From: Pseudoalteromonas arctica
GTDB taxonomy: Bacteria > Pseudomonadota > Gammaproteobacteria > Enterobacterales > Alteromonadaceae
Assembly (NCBI RefSeq): GCF_012927645.1
Contig: NZ_JABBMT010000022.1
Coordinates: 1 to 61,924, forward strand
Reading direction: 5' to 3'
DNA: 61,924 bases
In this document: positions 47,153 through 56,995 of the stretch, one piece after another
Layout: each line of letters begins with the position of its first letter
How positions within the stretch are numbered: the stretch's first letter is position 1
The notes under the pieces: generated by a model
What the model was told of the DNA's origin: nothing
The model's input: the letters and a program-made list of their open reading frames with translations, nothing else
Database searches by the model: none
Translations under genes and position numbers: made by a program

Positions 47153-50152
47153 ATGGTAAAGATAAAAAGTAAAAAAATAATTAATAAAAAAATAGGATTG
47201 TATAGCGGATTATTCTTTTTCAACTGTTTGTATAAATTGCGCGGTAACCAAACGTGTCCAATTTGTGGGTTAATTGTATTAGCATCTTTAGTATTGAGCT
47301 TAAATGTTCAGGCTGAGGTTGCAAATCCACAGATGGTACAATTTGATATAAAAGCGCAGCGAGCAGATCAAGCATTGATAGAGTTTGCAAAACAAACAGA
47401 ACAAACCGTGGTTTTTTCGTTTGATTTAGCTAAACAATACCAAGCTCAATCAGTGTATGGTTATTACACTCAGTTAGAAGCGCTTAGTACAATGCTGAAA
47501 AATACTGAACTCGATGCGGTTGTTGATCAAAATGGTTTACTGAGTATAAAACTCAAACAAATCAATAGGAATGATAACAACATGAGAAAGCTTTCAGGGG
47601 TAAGTGCTGCTGTAATACCACTTTTAATGGCAACCAATAGCCAAGTTGCTAATGCACAAGAACAAGCCGCTCAAGAAAATATTGAAAAAATCGCCATCGT
47701 TGGTAGCCGTGTAGCAGGGCGTTCAGTCGAGGACTTACCCGTACCTGTTGATATTTTAAGTGCTGAAGCGCTAGAAAATACCGGGCAAACAGAAGTCGGC
47801 CGTATGCTGCAAGCTATCGCACCATCTTTTAACTTTTCAAGCTCATCGATCAGTGATGGTACTGATGCATTACGACCTGCTACGTTACGTGGTTTAGGGC
47901 CAGATCAAACATTAGTGCTTATCAATGGTAAACGTCGTCACCAAGCCAGCATTATCCATATTAATACATCGGTAGGTCGTGGTACCGCAGGTACAGATAT
48001 GAATGCGATCCCTGCTGCTGCAATCAAACGTATTGAAGTGCTACGTGATGGTGCGGCTGCGCAATATGGATCTGATGCGATTGCGGGGGTTATCAACATT
48101 GTTTTAAAAGATGCTGATGAAGGTGGTAAAGCCGCGGTTAACTATGGTCAATATTCTGAAGGTGATGGCGAAACCGTTACGGTTGATTTTAATAAAGGCT
48201 TTGCGCTAGGTGATAGTGGTTATTTAAATACCACTGTTAATTACCGCGATCGTGCACCGACTAATCGCGCTGGTTTACACGGTTCTTGCCAATTTTATGG
48301 TTGTACAGAACTTACTGATGGCACGCTGTTAGCGGGCGATCCTCGTGAGCTAACTGCACCCCGTGATACATTTAGAATTGGTGATGCAGACTCGCAACAA
48401 TTTGCCCTGACAGTTAATACCGGTTACGAACTTGCTGGTGGCCAGTTATATGGTTTTATCACTTATTCAACCCGTGATAATGAATCAGCTGCGTTTTTCC
48501 GTGAAAATGCCAATGGCGGTGGTAACCCAGTATTACAAGATGGTGATGCAGTGATCCCAATGGGCTTCTTACCAAAAATTAATACCACCATTGACGATGT
48601 TTCCTATAACTTTGGTTTCAAGAAAGAGTTTGATAATAGCTCAAGTCTTGATTTGTCATACACCTATGGTGAAAACAGCATCGATTACACTACTAGTGAC
48701 ACTATCAATGGTTCATACGCTAATTTATTACGTTATGAGCAAGGTTTAAGTGCTGATGATATTCGTGCCACGATCCCTCGCCAAGCGTATGCGTATGGCA
48801 TGGAGTTATCACTACAAACGATTAACCTTGATTTTACACAAGATTTTGATGATTTCTCACTTGCGATGGGAGCAGAATTACGTACCGATGAATACCGTAT
48901 TTTAGAAGGCAGCGAATACGCATACCGTGATTACGATACTAATAATGGTGTTAATATTTATGACGGTATGAGCGGTGGTATTGGCAGCGAAAATGCAGCG
49001 GGTGGCACGCAAGGTTTTGGTGGCTCTGCACCAGAGTCATCGGTGGATGAATCTCGCGATGTTATTTCATTTTACCTTGATGCAGAAACCTATATTATTG
49101 ATGATGTAATTATTTCAGGCGCACTACGCTATGATAACTATAAAGGTTTTGGCGACACGGTAAACTTTAAGCTTGCTGGTAACTGGTCTGTTACTGATAA
49201 TGTATCGTTACGTGGTGCTGTGAGCACGGGCTTTAGAGCGCCATCGATGCAGCAGTTATATTTTAATAACATCAGCACCCAATTTGTAGTGGGTGCTGAT
49301 AGTACTTTAGTGCCCGAAGAAGTCGGGACGTTTAGAAACGACAGTACGCTTGCGCAAAGTATTGGTATTCCTAAACTTAAAGAAGAAAAATCACAAAACC
49401 TAAGTATGGGAATTGTGTATAACGTGACTGATAACATCAATGTGACGTTAGATTATTATTCAATAGATATTGATGACCGCATTGTGATCAGTAATCGTTT
49501 AGGGAAGGGCTTATCAGACACTTTAGATGCAGCACTGGTTAGCTCAGGTGCAGGTGCTGGGCAATTTTTCTTAAATGGCGCTGATACTGAAACACAAGGT
49601 ATTGATTTTGTAGCAACCTGGAGTACTCAAGGGCTAGGTGGCACTCTTGACTTTACATTGGCAGCTAACTTTACAGAAACTGAGGTGGTGGACTTATTTA
49701 CGCCAGCTGGCAGTGGTCTTGAAACCATTCCAGTAGAAGATGTGTTTTCAGCCCAAGAAACATCAATAATCGAAGAGTGGCAACCACAAGATAGAGTTAA
49801 CTTAAGTGCGCTATATCGTGTAGAAGATTGGACTGTGAACTTATCTCTTAACCGCTATGGTGAGTACACTGTTGAAGATGGTGGCCGCCAAACCTACGGT
49901 GCTGAAATTTTAACAGATGTTAAAGTGAATTATTTTGTTACTGATAATTTGTCATTGAACATAGGAGCTAACAATTTATTTGACGTATACCCAGATAAAA
50001 ACACTATTGGTAACTCACGCGCAGGTACTATTGTAGATGCATCAGGTAATACTATTGTCAGTTCTACTGGGGTATTTGAGTACTCACGTCGCTCAGCACC
50101 CTTTGGCTTTAACGGTGCTTACTATTATGTAGGTGCTGAATACCGATTCTAA
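47153..50152 (+). CDS. TonB-dependent transducer with STN domain and internal signal-like segment
   Basis: From the ATG at 47153 it is 999 aa. A signal peptide (about 38-54) precedes an STN domain (about 61-135, VQFDIKAQRADQALIEFAKQ and ALSTMLKNTELDAVV), the part that contacts FecR. A second start-like stretch follows at residue 144: MRKLSGVSAAVIPLLMATNS ending NAQ, like a second signal peptide, then EKIAIVGSRVAG, the plug (RGLGPDQTLVLINGKRRH, RIEVLRDGAAAQYGSDAIAG) and the barrel, ending YYYVGAEYRF. The second Met (47582) has AGGAAT 12 bases before it, so a shorter protein without STN may also be made. It is the receptor of the FecIR operon. Confidence 0.9.
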   Translation: MVKIKSKKIINKKIGLYSGLFFFNCLYKLRGNQTCPICGLIVLASLVLSLNVQAEVANPQMVQFDIKAQRADQALIEFAKQTEQTVVFSFDLAKQYQAQSVYGYYTQLEALSTMLKNTELDAVVDQNGLLSIKLKQINRNDNNMRKLSGVSAAVIPLLMATNSQVANAQEQAAQENIEKIAIVGSRVAGRSVEDLPVPVDILSAEALENTGQTEVGRMLQAIAPSFNFSSSSISDGTDALRPATLRGLGPDQTLVLINGKRRHQASIIHINTSVGRGTAGTDMNAIPAAAIKRIEVLRDGAAAQYGSDAIAGVINIVLKDADEGGKAAVNYGQYSEGDGETVTVDFNKGFALGDSGYLNTTVNYRDRAPTNRAGLHGSCQFYGCTELTDGTLLAGDPRELTAPRDTFRIGDADSQQFALTVNTGYELAGGQLYGFITYSTRDNESAAFFRENANGGGNPVLQDGDAVIPMGFLPKINTTIDDVSYNFGFKKEFDNSSSLDLSYTYGENSIDYTTSDTINGSYANLLRYEQGLSADDIRATIPRQAYAYGMELSLQTINLDFTQDFDDFSLAMGAELRTDEYRILEGSEYAYRDYDTNNGVNIYDGMSGGIGSENAAGGTQGFGGSAPESSVDESRDVISFYLDAETYIIDDVIISGALRYDNYKGFGDTVNFKLAGNWSVTDNVSLRGAVSTGFRAPSMQQLYFNNISTQFVVGADSTLVPEEVGTFRNDSTLAQSIGIPKLKEEKSQNLSMGIVYNVTDNINVTLDYYSIDIDDRIVISNRLGKGLSDTLDAALVSSGAGAGQFFLNGADTETQGIDFVATWSTQGLGGTLDFTLAANFTETEVVDLFTPAGSGLETIPVEDVFSAQETSIIEEWQPQDRVNLSALYRVEDWTVNLSLNRYGEYTVEDGGRQTYGAEILTDVKVNYFVTDNLSLNIGANNLFDVYPDKNTIGNSRAGTIVDASGNTIVSSTGVFEYSRRSAPFGFNGAYYYVGAEYRF

Positions 50153-50181
50153 AATAACTTCTCCTACGTTATTTTACTCTG

Positions 50182-50206
50182 AAGGGCCGTTTGGCCCTTT
50201 TTTTGA
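50182..50206 (+). terminator. Terminator after the transducer gene
   Basis: The stem AAGGGCC/GGCCCTT with loop GTTT is followed by TTTTTT. Confidence 0.88.
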
Positions 50207-50301
50207 TAATTAATTCAATAAAACAGTACCGCTTTTAAGTTTTGTCACCGAAATGTCAACTTAATTACCTCAAGCTATCATTTTTTATGCCAATACTTAA
50301 T

Positions 50302-50315
50302 CTGGTCTATACCAG
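50302..50315. promoter_or_regulatory. Candidate PhnR operator upstream of the phosphodiesterase gene
   Basis: CTGGTCTATACCAG lies inside the longer palindrome AATCTGGTCTATACCAGATT (8-bp perfect arms). The core matches the sites before phnW and before the TonB receptor at 61188. Confidence 0.7.
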
Positions 50316-50342
50316 ATTAAGTAACTTAAATTAAGGATATGT

Positions 50343-52412
50343 ATGAATATTAGAACCGCTCCATTTAAGCTGGCAGTTATAAGCCTTTGCAGTATTGCGA
50401 CCTTATCATTGCTTGGTTGTAATGATAACAATACAGCTAAATATGAAGAAATAGCAATTGAAACCGACGAGGTAATAGCAATTGAAACCGACGAGGTAAT
50501 AGCAATTGAAACCGATGAGGTAATAGCAATTGAAACCGATGAGGTAATAGCAATTGAAACCGACGAACCAGTAAAAAAAGTTTTGGTTTTAGGGATCGAT
50601 GGGTTGATGTATGATTATGTTGATGACATAGATAACTCAGAACTTAATGAACCAAGACTAGAAAACTTTTCTAGATTAACTATTAGTAAAGCGTTTAATG
50701 GTGGTTACCTTGGTAGCCATAGTCACCAAGCTACTTACTCTGGTCCTTCGTGGTCATCAATTTTGACGGGGCAATGGATCGATGGGCATGGTGTTGCGTC
50801 AAATAATAATCAAGCTACAATATCGGCTAGTATTTTTGCACATCTCTATAATGAAGATAACACTATTGACATGGCAAGCTATGTTGCATGGTCTCCTATC
50901 AATCAAGGACATATTAAAAATGATATGCCTTACGTTAAACAGCAAGTCGTTGGCTCACAACGTCCTGAAAATACTTCTTTAGATACATTTATTACAACGA
51001 GGTTAGTTGGTGAGTTAACTGATCCCGATTCTAATTTAGACTTTATTTTCACACATTTAGATGAAATTGATGGTGCCGGACATGCTTGTGGTTGGTGTGA
51101 AGCTTATGAGCAAACGTTAAAAGAAACAGATGTGCACCTTGGACGTATTCTTGATGCAATTGAAGATCGAGAACTTAGCTTCAACGAAAATTGGTTGGTG
51201 ATGATTGTCTCTGATCATGGTCATGTAAAAAAAGGGGGGCATGGTGGTGATAGTGTTGTAGAAAGAACATCACTTATAGGTACAAATAAGCCAGAGTTAA
51301 TGAATGAATTATTTGCCAACAACGATACGCAGTTGAACCTCGCTGATGAGGAACAAAATGCGTTAATGGGTTACCCCGGTATTACCGCTATTACACCAAC
51401 AACGCTGAGTTTTTTAGGGTATCAAATCAAGCCAGAGCAACAGTTTTCTAGCCCGTCGTTAATTGGCAAGGTGGGTGTAAAAAATACCTTTATTCAAATT
51501 AAGCAACATCGATCAGATGAGGCAATGATCACACTTAATTGGCGAGTAGCGAAAGAGGTCGAAACAGTGACCCTGTATCGCGATGATGTAAAGATTGCAC
51601 AAGTGGCAGCCTCTGATCAATTTTACGATGATTTAGTTTCTATTGATACAGTGGGTAAAGGGACTAAACGTATTGTTTACAAGGTTGTTCCCGATACAGG
51701 AAATGGTTTAACATCAATCGCTAATTTTAGCTTGGGTGAATATGTTCCAATTAGTTCAATTCTAAAAAAAGCGCTGCTACATGCTTCATTTGATGCAGTC
51801 GTTACACCTTTTGACTATATTGCCGGTAACGAACCGTTAGCGACATTTGACTCCGGTCCATTTAATACCGGACAAGCTATTAATATCAATAGACAAAATG
51901 GCTATTTATCAGCGCCAATCCCTTTAGAGAGTAATTTGCAGGGTTCGTTTGGTTTCTGGCTAAAAGTAAATGGCAACATAAGCAGTGATCCAAATATTAT
52001 ATCTAATAAAAATTGGCAGAGTGGTTTTAATCCAGGCTTTACGCTGTCAGCTACTAATAACACTATGAAATTTAACATTGGAGATGGTTCAGGTAGAGCT
52101 GATGTCACTTTGCCTTATGTTCATAATCAATGGATGTATGTAATAGTCGCCTATGATCTAGTGATAGGTGAGATTCGCTTGTATATAAATGATGAAACAT
52201 TTGGTTTTCAAATGGCGCAAGTGGCTGCGCCAAATGTGAAGTCAATTGCTTCTGAGTTCCCAGTTAATATTGGAGAGGGGGGAGAGGGAAATTATAACTT
52301 ATTAAATACTAAGCTAGATATTTCAGTTGCTGATCTATTGTTTTTTAACCACGCATTAGTTGCCAGTGAGGCTCGTTCACTAGCAACTTTACAGCAAAGG
52401 GTTATTTTGTAG
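50343..52412 (+). CDS. Lipoprotein type I phosphodiesterase with LamG-like domain
   Basis: The 689-aa protein has a lipobox (LLGC, Cys26), a low-complexity linker of five IAIETDEV repeats (about 37-76), an alkaline-phosphatase-superfamily phosphodiesterase domain (about 77-390) and a C-terminal concanavalin-like (LamG) domain (about 480-689). Metal ligands are in LGIDGLMYDYV, FTHLDEIDGAGH and SDHGHVKKGGHGG; the nucleophile is expected in SWSSILTGQW. It is likely on the cell surface or in the periplasm. A PhnR-like operator upstream places it in the phosphonate regulon, so it may release 2-aminoethylphosphonate (AEP) from phosphonolipids or other esters (inference). Confidence 0.87.
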   Translation: MNIRTAPFKLAVISLCSIATLSLLGCNDNNTAKYEEIAIETDEVIAIETDEVIAIETDEVIAIETDEVIAIETDEPVKKVLVLGIDGLMYDYVDDIDNSELNEPRLENFSRLTISKAFNGGYLGSHSHQATYSGPSWSSILTGQWIDGHGVASNNNQATISASIFAHLYNEDNTIDMASYVAWSPINQGHIKNDMPYVKQQVVGSQRPENTSLDTFITTRLVGELTDPDSNLDFIFTHLDEIDGAGHACGWCEAYEQTLKETDVHLGRILDAIEDRELSFNENWLVMIVSDHGHVKKGGHGGDSVVERTSLIGTNKPELMNELFANNDTQLNLADEEQNALMGYPGITAITPTTLSFLGYQIKPEQQFSSPSLIGKVGVKNTFIQIKQHRSDEAMITLNWRVAKEVETVTLYRDDVKIAQVAASDQFYDDLVSIDTVGKGTKRIVYKVVPDTGNGLTSIANFSLGEYVPISSILKKALLHASFDAVVTPFDYIAGNEPLATFDSGPFNTGQAININRQNGYLSAPIPLESNLQGSFGFWLKVNGNISSDPNIISNKNWQSGFNPGFTLSATNNTMKFNIGDGSGRADVTLPYVHNQWMYVIVAYDLVIGEIRLYINDETFGFQMAQVAAPNVKSIASEFPVNIGEGGEGNYNLLNTKLDISVADLLFFNHALVASEARSLATLQQRVIL
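50451..50570 (+). repeat. Five tandem 24-bp repeats in the linker
   Basis: Five near-identical 24-bp units in frame encode IAIETDEV each; the last ends IAIETDEP. The units differ only at a third-position C/T and in the last copy. Confidence 0.95.
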
Positions 52413-52613
52413 GTAGTATATTCTTCAGCGGTTTAAGGAGACTTAAATCGCTGTTTAATTTCTTATTTTCAACTGCTAATTGTTTTAATAGAAAAGTTGC
52501 AGCCAAAACAGCGTGTATTAATTTAATAAAATAGCAGCTGTCGCTTTCATGACGGACATAAGCGGTGTAATAAAAGCTTCACTGTTGCAATAAGTTAATA
52601 TAATGAATAATAG

Positions 52614-52627
52614 CTGGACTAGACCAG
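52614..52627. promoter_or_regulatory. Candidate PhnR operator upstream of phnW
   Basis: CTGGACTAGACCAG differs at one position from the perfect palindrome in front of the TonB receptor. It lies 19 bp before the phnW ATG. The rest of 52413-52613 holds no gene. Confidence 0.68.
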
Positions 52628-52645
52628 AGGCTATTGGAGATAACC

Positions 52646-53743
52646 ATGAATGACTATTTATTATTAACCCCAGGACCATTAACAACGTCTGCAACCGTTA
52701 AAAGTGCCATGCTTAAAGATTGGTGTACGTGGGATGATGACTATAATCACGATATTGTAGAGTCTATTCGCAAACAATTGGTAAGTTTAGCTACCAAAAG
52801 TGAGCAGTACACTTGCGTGTTAATGCAGGGAAGCGGAACAGCAAGCGTTGAATCAGCACTGGGTAGTTTAGTGACTACCAATGATAAATTATTGATTATT
52901 AATAATGGTGCATATGGGCAAAGAATGACAGAAATTGCCGATTATTTAAATATTGATTACCATAGCTTAAATTACCCTGAAACAGAGCAGCCTGTATTAC
53001 AACAGATCAGCGATATCCTCGATACTGATCCAAGTATTACTCATGTTGCTATGGTTCACTGCGAAACAACCACGGGCATGTTAAACCCCGTGCAACATGT
53101 GGGTGAATTAGTTAAAAGTCATAACAAAGTGTTTATTCTTGATGCGATGAGCAGCTTTGGAGGCATCGAGTTCGATTTGGCTCAACTGCATGTTGATGTG
53201 ATGATCAGCTCCTCTAATAAATGTATTCAAGGAGTCCCTGGTTTTGGGTTTGTGGTGTGTAAACAAGCATTAATTGTTGCAGCAAAAGGGGTTGCGCGGT
53301 CACTGTCGCTGGACTTATATGCACAGTGGCATTGTATGCAAACTCAAGGGGGGAAATGGCGCTTTACTTCACCAACTCATGTCGTGCGCGCATTTTATCA
53401 AGCCTTACTTGAGTTAAAAGAAGAAGGTGGGATCGCAGCACGCGCCATTCGTTACCAAGAAAATCAACAGCTTTTAGTTAAAGGTATGCGAGAGCTAGGC
53501 TTTAATACTTTACTGGATGATGAATTACATTCACCAATAATCACTTCCTTCTATTCACCAGAGGATCCTGGTTATCAATTTAAGAAATTTTATCATGCAC
53601 TTAAGCAGCAAGGCTTTGTGATTTATCCGGGTAAAGTGTCCGAGGCAGACTGTTTTAGAATTGGCAATATTGGTCATGTGTTTGAAAAAGATATACAAGG
53701 TTTATTAACGGCCATTGCAACATGTTGCTATTGGCTAAAATAA
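52646..53743 (+). CDS. phnW: 2-aminoethylphosphonate-pyruvate transaminase
   Basis: PhnW moves the amino group of AEP to pyruvate, giving phosphonoacetaldehyde and alanine. The protein is 365 aa from the ATG at 52646 (TTGGAGATAACC upstream). It has [23 protein letters not shown] and the PLP lysine in [16 protein letters not shown] PhnR-like site precedes it. Its product goes to PhnX. Confidence 0.96.
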   Translation: MNDYLLLTPGPLTTSATVKSAMLKDWCTWDDDYNHDIVESIRKQLVSLATKSEQYTCVLMQGSGTASVESALGSLVTTNDKLLIINNGAYGQRMTEIADYLNIDYHSLNYPETEQPVLQQISDILDTDPSITHVAMVHCETTTGMLNPVQHVGELVKSHNKVFILDAMSSFGGIEFDLAQLHVDVMISSSNKCIQGVPGFGFVVCKQALIVAAKGVARSLSLDLYAQWHCMQTQGGKWRFTSPTHVVRAFYQALLELKEEGGIAARAIRYQENQQLLVKGMRELGFNTLLDDELHSPIITSFYSPEDPGYQFKKFYHALKQQGFVIYPGKVSEADCFRIGNIGHVFEKDIQGLLTAIATCCYWLK

Positions 53744-53753
53744 AGCACTTTAA

Positions 53754-53777
53754 GGCTCAGATATTAACTGAGCCCCC
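53754..53777. terminator. Hairpin between convergent phnW and phnR
   Basis: The stem GGCTCAG/CTGAGCC lies between the two stops with little room otherwise. T runs are weak. Confidence 0.55.
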
Positions 53778-54461
53778 TTATTGACCATCAACTATCATCT
53801 CTATCGCATTATGTAACCAATATTCAATGTTGTTATCGACCAATGCGTGGCATTCATCGTAGCGTTTTCTAATGATTTTTAAACAAGGTGTGCCGCTGTT
53901 TTTTTCAAGCTTGATAGCAACGTGATCGGGTAATACAGTAACACTAATAACACTATTTTCCTTGCAAACTACGGTATTGTATTGAGTTGCCATGATATCG
54001 GTAATGGAACCATTTAAACTGTGAGACTCTAATTGCTCAAAACGTTGTGTATCACAATAAATATCTTCATACATTACCGCACGATTATCGAGACTTCGAA
54101 CACGTTGTAAATGATATAGACTTGGCGCGTTTATACCGCTGTCGCTGAAATTTGCTTTGATCGTTAAATCTATAACCAAAGTGTCAGCTTTAAACCCTTG
54201 TTGTTTAGCCAATTCATAAAAATTTACTTTTGTTGCTGGGTGCCACTTTAATTTAGCGGGAGTAACAAACCAACCCCGGCGTTTTTGGCTGTATATTAAG
54301 CCTTCAGCTTCTAGGCGCAGTAGCGCTTCTCGTACGGTGATCCTCGTTGAGCTAAATTGCTCTTGTAAGGCCCGCTCTGATGGCAGTTTATCTCCTGCGG
54401 CAATGCTCTGATCAGCAAGTAATTGATGAATATAATTTCGGATCTCTTGAAATAACAACAT
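53778..54461 (-). CDS. phnR: GntR-family regulator with UTRA domain (PhnR-like)
   Basis: The 227-aa protein has a GntR winged helix (GDKLPSERALQEQFSSTRITVREALLRLEAEGLIYSQ is the motif region, residues about 20-60) and a UTRA effector domain. UTRA regulators in phosphonate clusters sense pathway compounds. The three CTGG-N6-CCAG palindromes near other genes of the cluster are good targets. It is convergent with phnW. Confidence 0.85.
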   Translation of the reverse strand: MLLFQEIRNYIHQLLADQSIAAGDKLPSERALQEQFSSTRITVREALLRLEAEGLIYSQKRRGWFVTPAKLKWHPATKVNFYELAKQQGFKADTLVIDLTIKANFSDSGINAPSLYHLQRVRSLDNRAVMYEDIYCDTQRFEQLESHSLNGSITDIMATQYNTVVCKENSVISVTVLPDHVAIKLEKNSGTPCLKIIRKRYDECHALVDNNIEYWLHNAIEMIVDGQ

Positions 54462-54791
54462 AGCGTAGCTCTTATAAAGGTAAGTAATCAGCTTAGCTTA
54501 TGTAGATGAAAAATATAAGGGAAAATCGTTTATCTGGTGCTTAAATCGTCATGCAGGTGAGTAAGCCAATATGTAAAATTGTATTCTCAAAATTAGTATC
54601 AGTTGTAATGTGCTTTGCTCTAGGGTTAGTGAATTACCTTATTGCTCCCTGTTTAGCTCGTGCAGCGCATGTTTTGGGTATATAACGCCGCATCAATGTT
54701 AAACACGCGCTGCTCGAAGGTTCAACCTGGATTGAACAAATCTTAATTTTAAAAAGCCAATAGGAGCAATCACCTGCATGGCGATCATTCA
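54462..54791. promoter_or_regulatory. Region between phnR and FAD oxidase gene
   Basis: This 330-bp stretch holds the phnR promoter by position and the 3' end of the operon of the FAD oxidase. A weak inverted repeat GTTCAA-N6-TTGAAC (54720-54737) is visible. No complete PhnR operator and no gene are seen. Confidence 0.4.
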
Positions 54792-56186
54792 CTATTTAAT
54801 ATCAACTTTAGCTGCACTGCCACTGAGTTTGGCTAACATAATATCTAGTTTATATGGCTGTTGGTTTCTATCTTCCGTACGCTCTTTACGGCGAATAGCA
54901 TTTCGAATGGTGTATGCTCCAATACTGCGAAATGGCTCACTAGGGAAATTAGCAATTGGAGTATTTACGAGGCCGCATTTGCTCCACTGTGGATCACTGC
55001 CAAGCACTAAACTTGCGAGAATTTTACCGCCTAAATACGATTGCACAATGCCGTTGCCAGAATAGCCACTGCCATAATAAACGGGGCTACCATCATTAAA
55101 CTGACCAAAAAATGGAAAGCCACTAACACTTCTATCAGATGGTCCCGTCCATGTACGTTCGATAGGAACATCATCAGTTTGGAAAAAGTGTCGCAAAGAA
55201 TACTGCAGTAAGTCGCTATACCGGCTTGGTTCATCAAACTTCGCTGAGACCTTATTGGCAAAGCTGAAGTAATTACCTCCTTTACCTAGCATTAAGCGAT
55301 GATCAGATGTGGTGCGGTAGTAATTAACAAAAATACGTGAATCAATAACGGGGGCGCCATGAGTTAACTTCCTTCTTTTTAGTAACTCCGGCAGCGGTGG
55401 AGTGATTGCCATATCACTTGATACTAGCACCACTTTTTTGGCAAATTGTTTTTGTAAACTAGGCAACCATGCATTGACTGCAAAAATCATTGACTGTGCA
55501 TTTAGTTGACCTTGCGTTGTATCAATGTTGATTGGCTCTTGCCCGCTATGTGTTTTATAAGCACATTGCTCGATGATAGTAACCTGAAGTTTCTCAGCGA
55601 CTTTTTTTAAGCCACGAACCAGTTTTGCTGGCTGTATACTGCCACCGTGTGGGCTGTAATAACCACTAAGATTGGCTGCAGAGCCCGTTTCTAGTAGTTG
55701 CTGTTTATCACAGACTTGCCAGTTGTTAGCATTATGTAGCGTTAGGCTGTGCATACTCGGTTGTAGTAAACCTTGTTGCGCTAAATTTGATGCCGTGTAA
55801 AAGCATCCATCTACACGGCAATCACAATCAATAGCATGTTCTTTGGTGAACTGTTTAATACTATGCACAGCTTGTTCTGACTCTTTGGCTAAAAACAGCG
55901 CATTCTCTAATCCCACAAGTTTAATTAAACTAGGCAATTTGGTGGACCATGTAAGCATTGCACCACCGTTACGTCCTGATGCTCCTTGGCCGCAAAGATC
56001 TTGCTCAATAATGGTGACATTTTTAGTAGGTTGCTGTTGCTTTATTTGAATTGCAGTCCATAACCCAGTAAAGCCGCCACCGATAATACAAATATCCGTG
56101 TGATGGTTTGGTGGTAGTTTTGGAAGAAGCGCAGTGGCTTCTTCCTCATCAAGGGCCTTATCAAACCAAAAAGGTTGGTAGGACAT
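54792..56186 (-). CDS. FAD-dependent oxidase (DadA/DAO type) of the phosphonate operon
   Basis: The 464-aa protein has the N-terminal FAD motif DICIIGGGFTGLWTAIQI and EQDLCGQGASGRNGGAM, and the C-terminal YYGSGYSGNGI, so it belongs to the D-amino-acid oxidase group. FAD oxidases of this type in phnWX clusters are thought to open the pathway to N-methylated or otherwise altered AEP by removing the N-substituent; the exact substrate here is inference. Its ATG overlaps the phnX stop (TAATG). Confidence 0.85.
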   Translation of the reverse strand: MSYQPFWFDKALDEEEATALLPKLPPNHHTDICIIGGGFTGLWTAIQIKQQQPTKNVTIIEQDLCGQGASGRNGGAMLTWSTKLPSLIKLVGLENALFLAKESEQAVHSIKQFTKEHAIDCDCRVDGCFYTASNLAQQGLLQPSMHSLTLHNANNWQVCDKQQLLETGSAANLSGYYSPHGGSIQPAKLVRGLKKVAEKLQVTIIEQCAYKTHSGQEPINIDTTQGQLNAQSMIFAVNAWLPSLQKQFAKKVVLVSSDMAITPPLPELLKRRKLTHGAPVIDSRIFVNYYRTTSDHRLMLGKGGNYFSFANKVSAKFDEPSRYSDLLQYSLRHFFQTDDVPIERTWTGPSDRSVSGFPFFGQFNDGSPVYYGSGYSGNGIVQSYLGGKILASLVLGSDPQWSKCGLVNTPIANFPSEPFRSIGAYTIRNAIRRKERTEDRNQQPYKLDIMLAKLSGSAAKVDIK

Positions 56187-56995
56187 TAAGGACGTCCTCC
56201 TTGGGCTAGCTTTGCGTCAATTTCAATTAAAACAGGCTCAATGTCAGCTAAAGAGTTAATCACGTAATGAGCACCGGCTTGATGTAATTGCTGGTAAGCG
56301 TCACGTGCTAATTCAGTTTGTTCTTGTGTTGTACAAGCATCCCATTGTTGCTCTGTAAGGCCTACTGCATTGCCACTTAGGGCAACACCGACTGTCCACA
56401 TTCCTGCGTTTAACCCTTCAACAATACCCGGTGCTGAATCATCCACTTTCACACAGTGTGCAACCCTTTTGATCGCTAATGCATTGACATTTTCAAGTGC
56501 CATCCAGGGACCTGGACGAGAGCCTGCGGCCAATTCGTCACTGGCAACACTGTGATCGGGTTTATAGCCATATTCAGCTGCGGCAACTTCAAGCACATCC
56601 ATTACTTGGCGAGGGTAACCTGAGCAGCTGCCAATTTTCATACCTTGTTCTTGCAAACGTTTTATAACAGCTAATACGCCAGCGATTGGCATTGCTCGTT
56701 CAGCGACTTTGGCTTTTTGTAAGGGCATAAAGGTATTATAAATATGATCTATTTGCTCATCGCTCATTGGTGCCCCAAATTGTGCTTGCCAGCGACTGTC
56801 TATTTCAGGCAACTTACCTAAAGTTGCGATATGATCCCATTTACCCATTCCCATAGGAATACGCGCTTGAGCAAGTGTAATATCAAAATTAAATGCGCTT
56901 TTAAACGCTTCAACAAAAATAGTGGTCGGTGCTACAGAGCCATGATCAACAACGGTTCCAGCCCAATCTAAGATGAGTGCTTCTAAGTGTTTCAT
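56186..56995 (-). CDS. phnX: Phosphonoacetaldehyde hydrolase (phosphonatase)
   Basis: PhnX breaks the C-P bond of phosphonoacetaldehyde to acetaldehyde and phosphate. The 269-aa protein is of the HAD family: nucleophile Asp10 in LDWAGTVVD, Schiff-base Lys52 in [10 protein letters not shown], and KVDDSAPGI later. Its ATG overlaps the stop of the MFS gene (ATGA) and its stop overlaps the oxidase ATG. Confidence 0.96.
   Translation of the reverse strand: MKHLEALILDWAGTVVDHGSVAPTTIFVEAFKSAFNFDITLAQARIPMGMGKWDHIATLGKLPEIDSRWQAQFGAPMSDEQIDHIYNTFMPLQKAKVAERAMPIAGVLAVIKRLQEQGMKIGSCSGYPRQVMDVLEVAAAEYGYKPDHSVASDELAAGSRPGPWMALENVNALAIKRVAHCVKVDDSAPGIVEGLNAGMWTVGVALSGNAVGLTEQQWDACTTQEQTELARDAYQQLHQAGAHYVINSLADIEPVLIEIDAKLAQGGRP

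Noticed and set aside
54720..54737. Inverted repeat GTTCAA-N6-TTGAAC as a terminator or operator
   Set aside because: Short stem, no T run and no second copy in the window; left as a weak note only.
54778..55065. 95-aa plus-strand frame
   Set aside because: It is antisense to the C-terminal end of the FAD oxidase gene.
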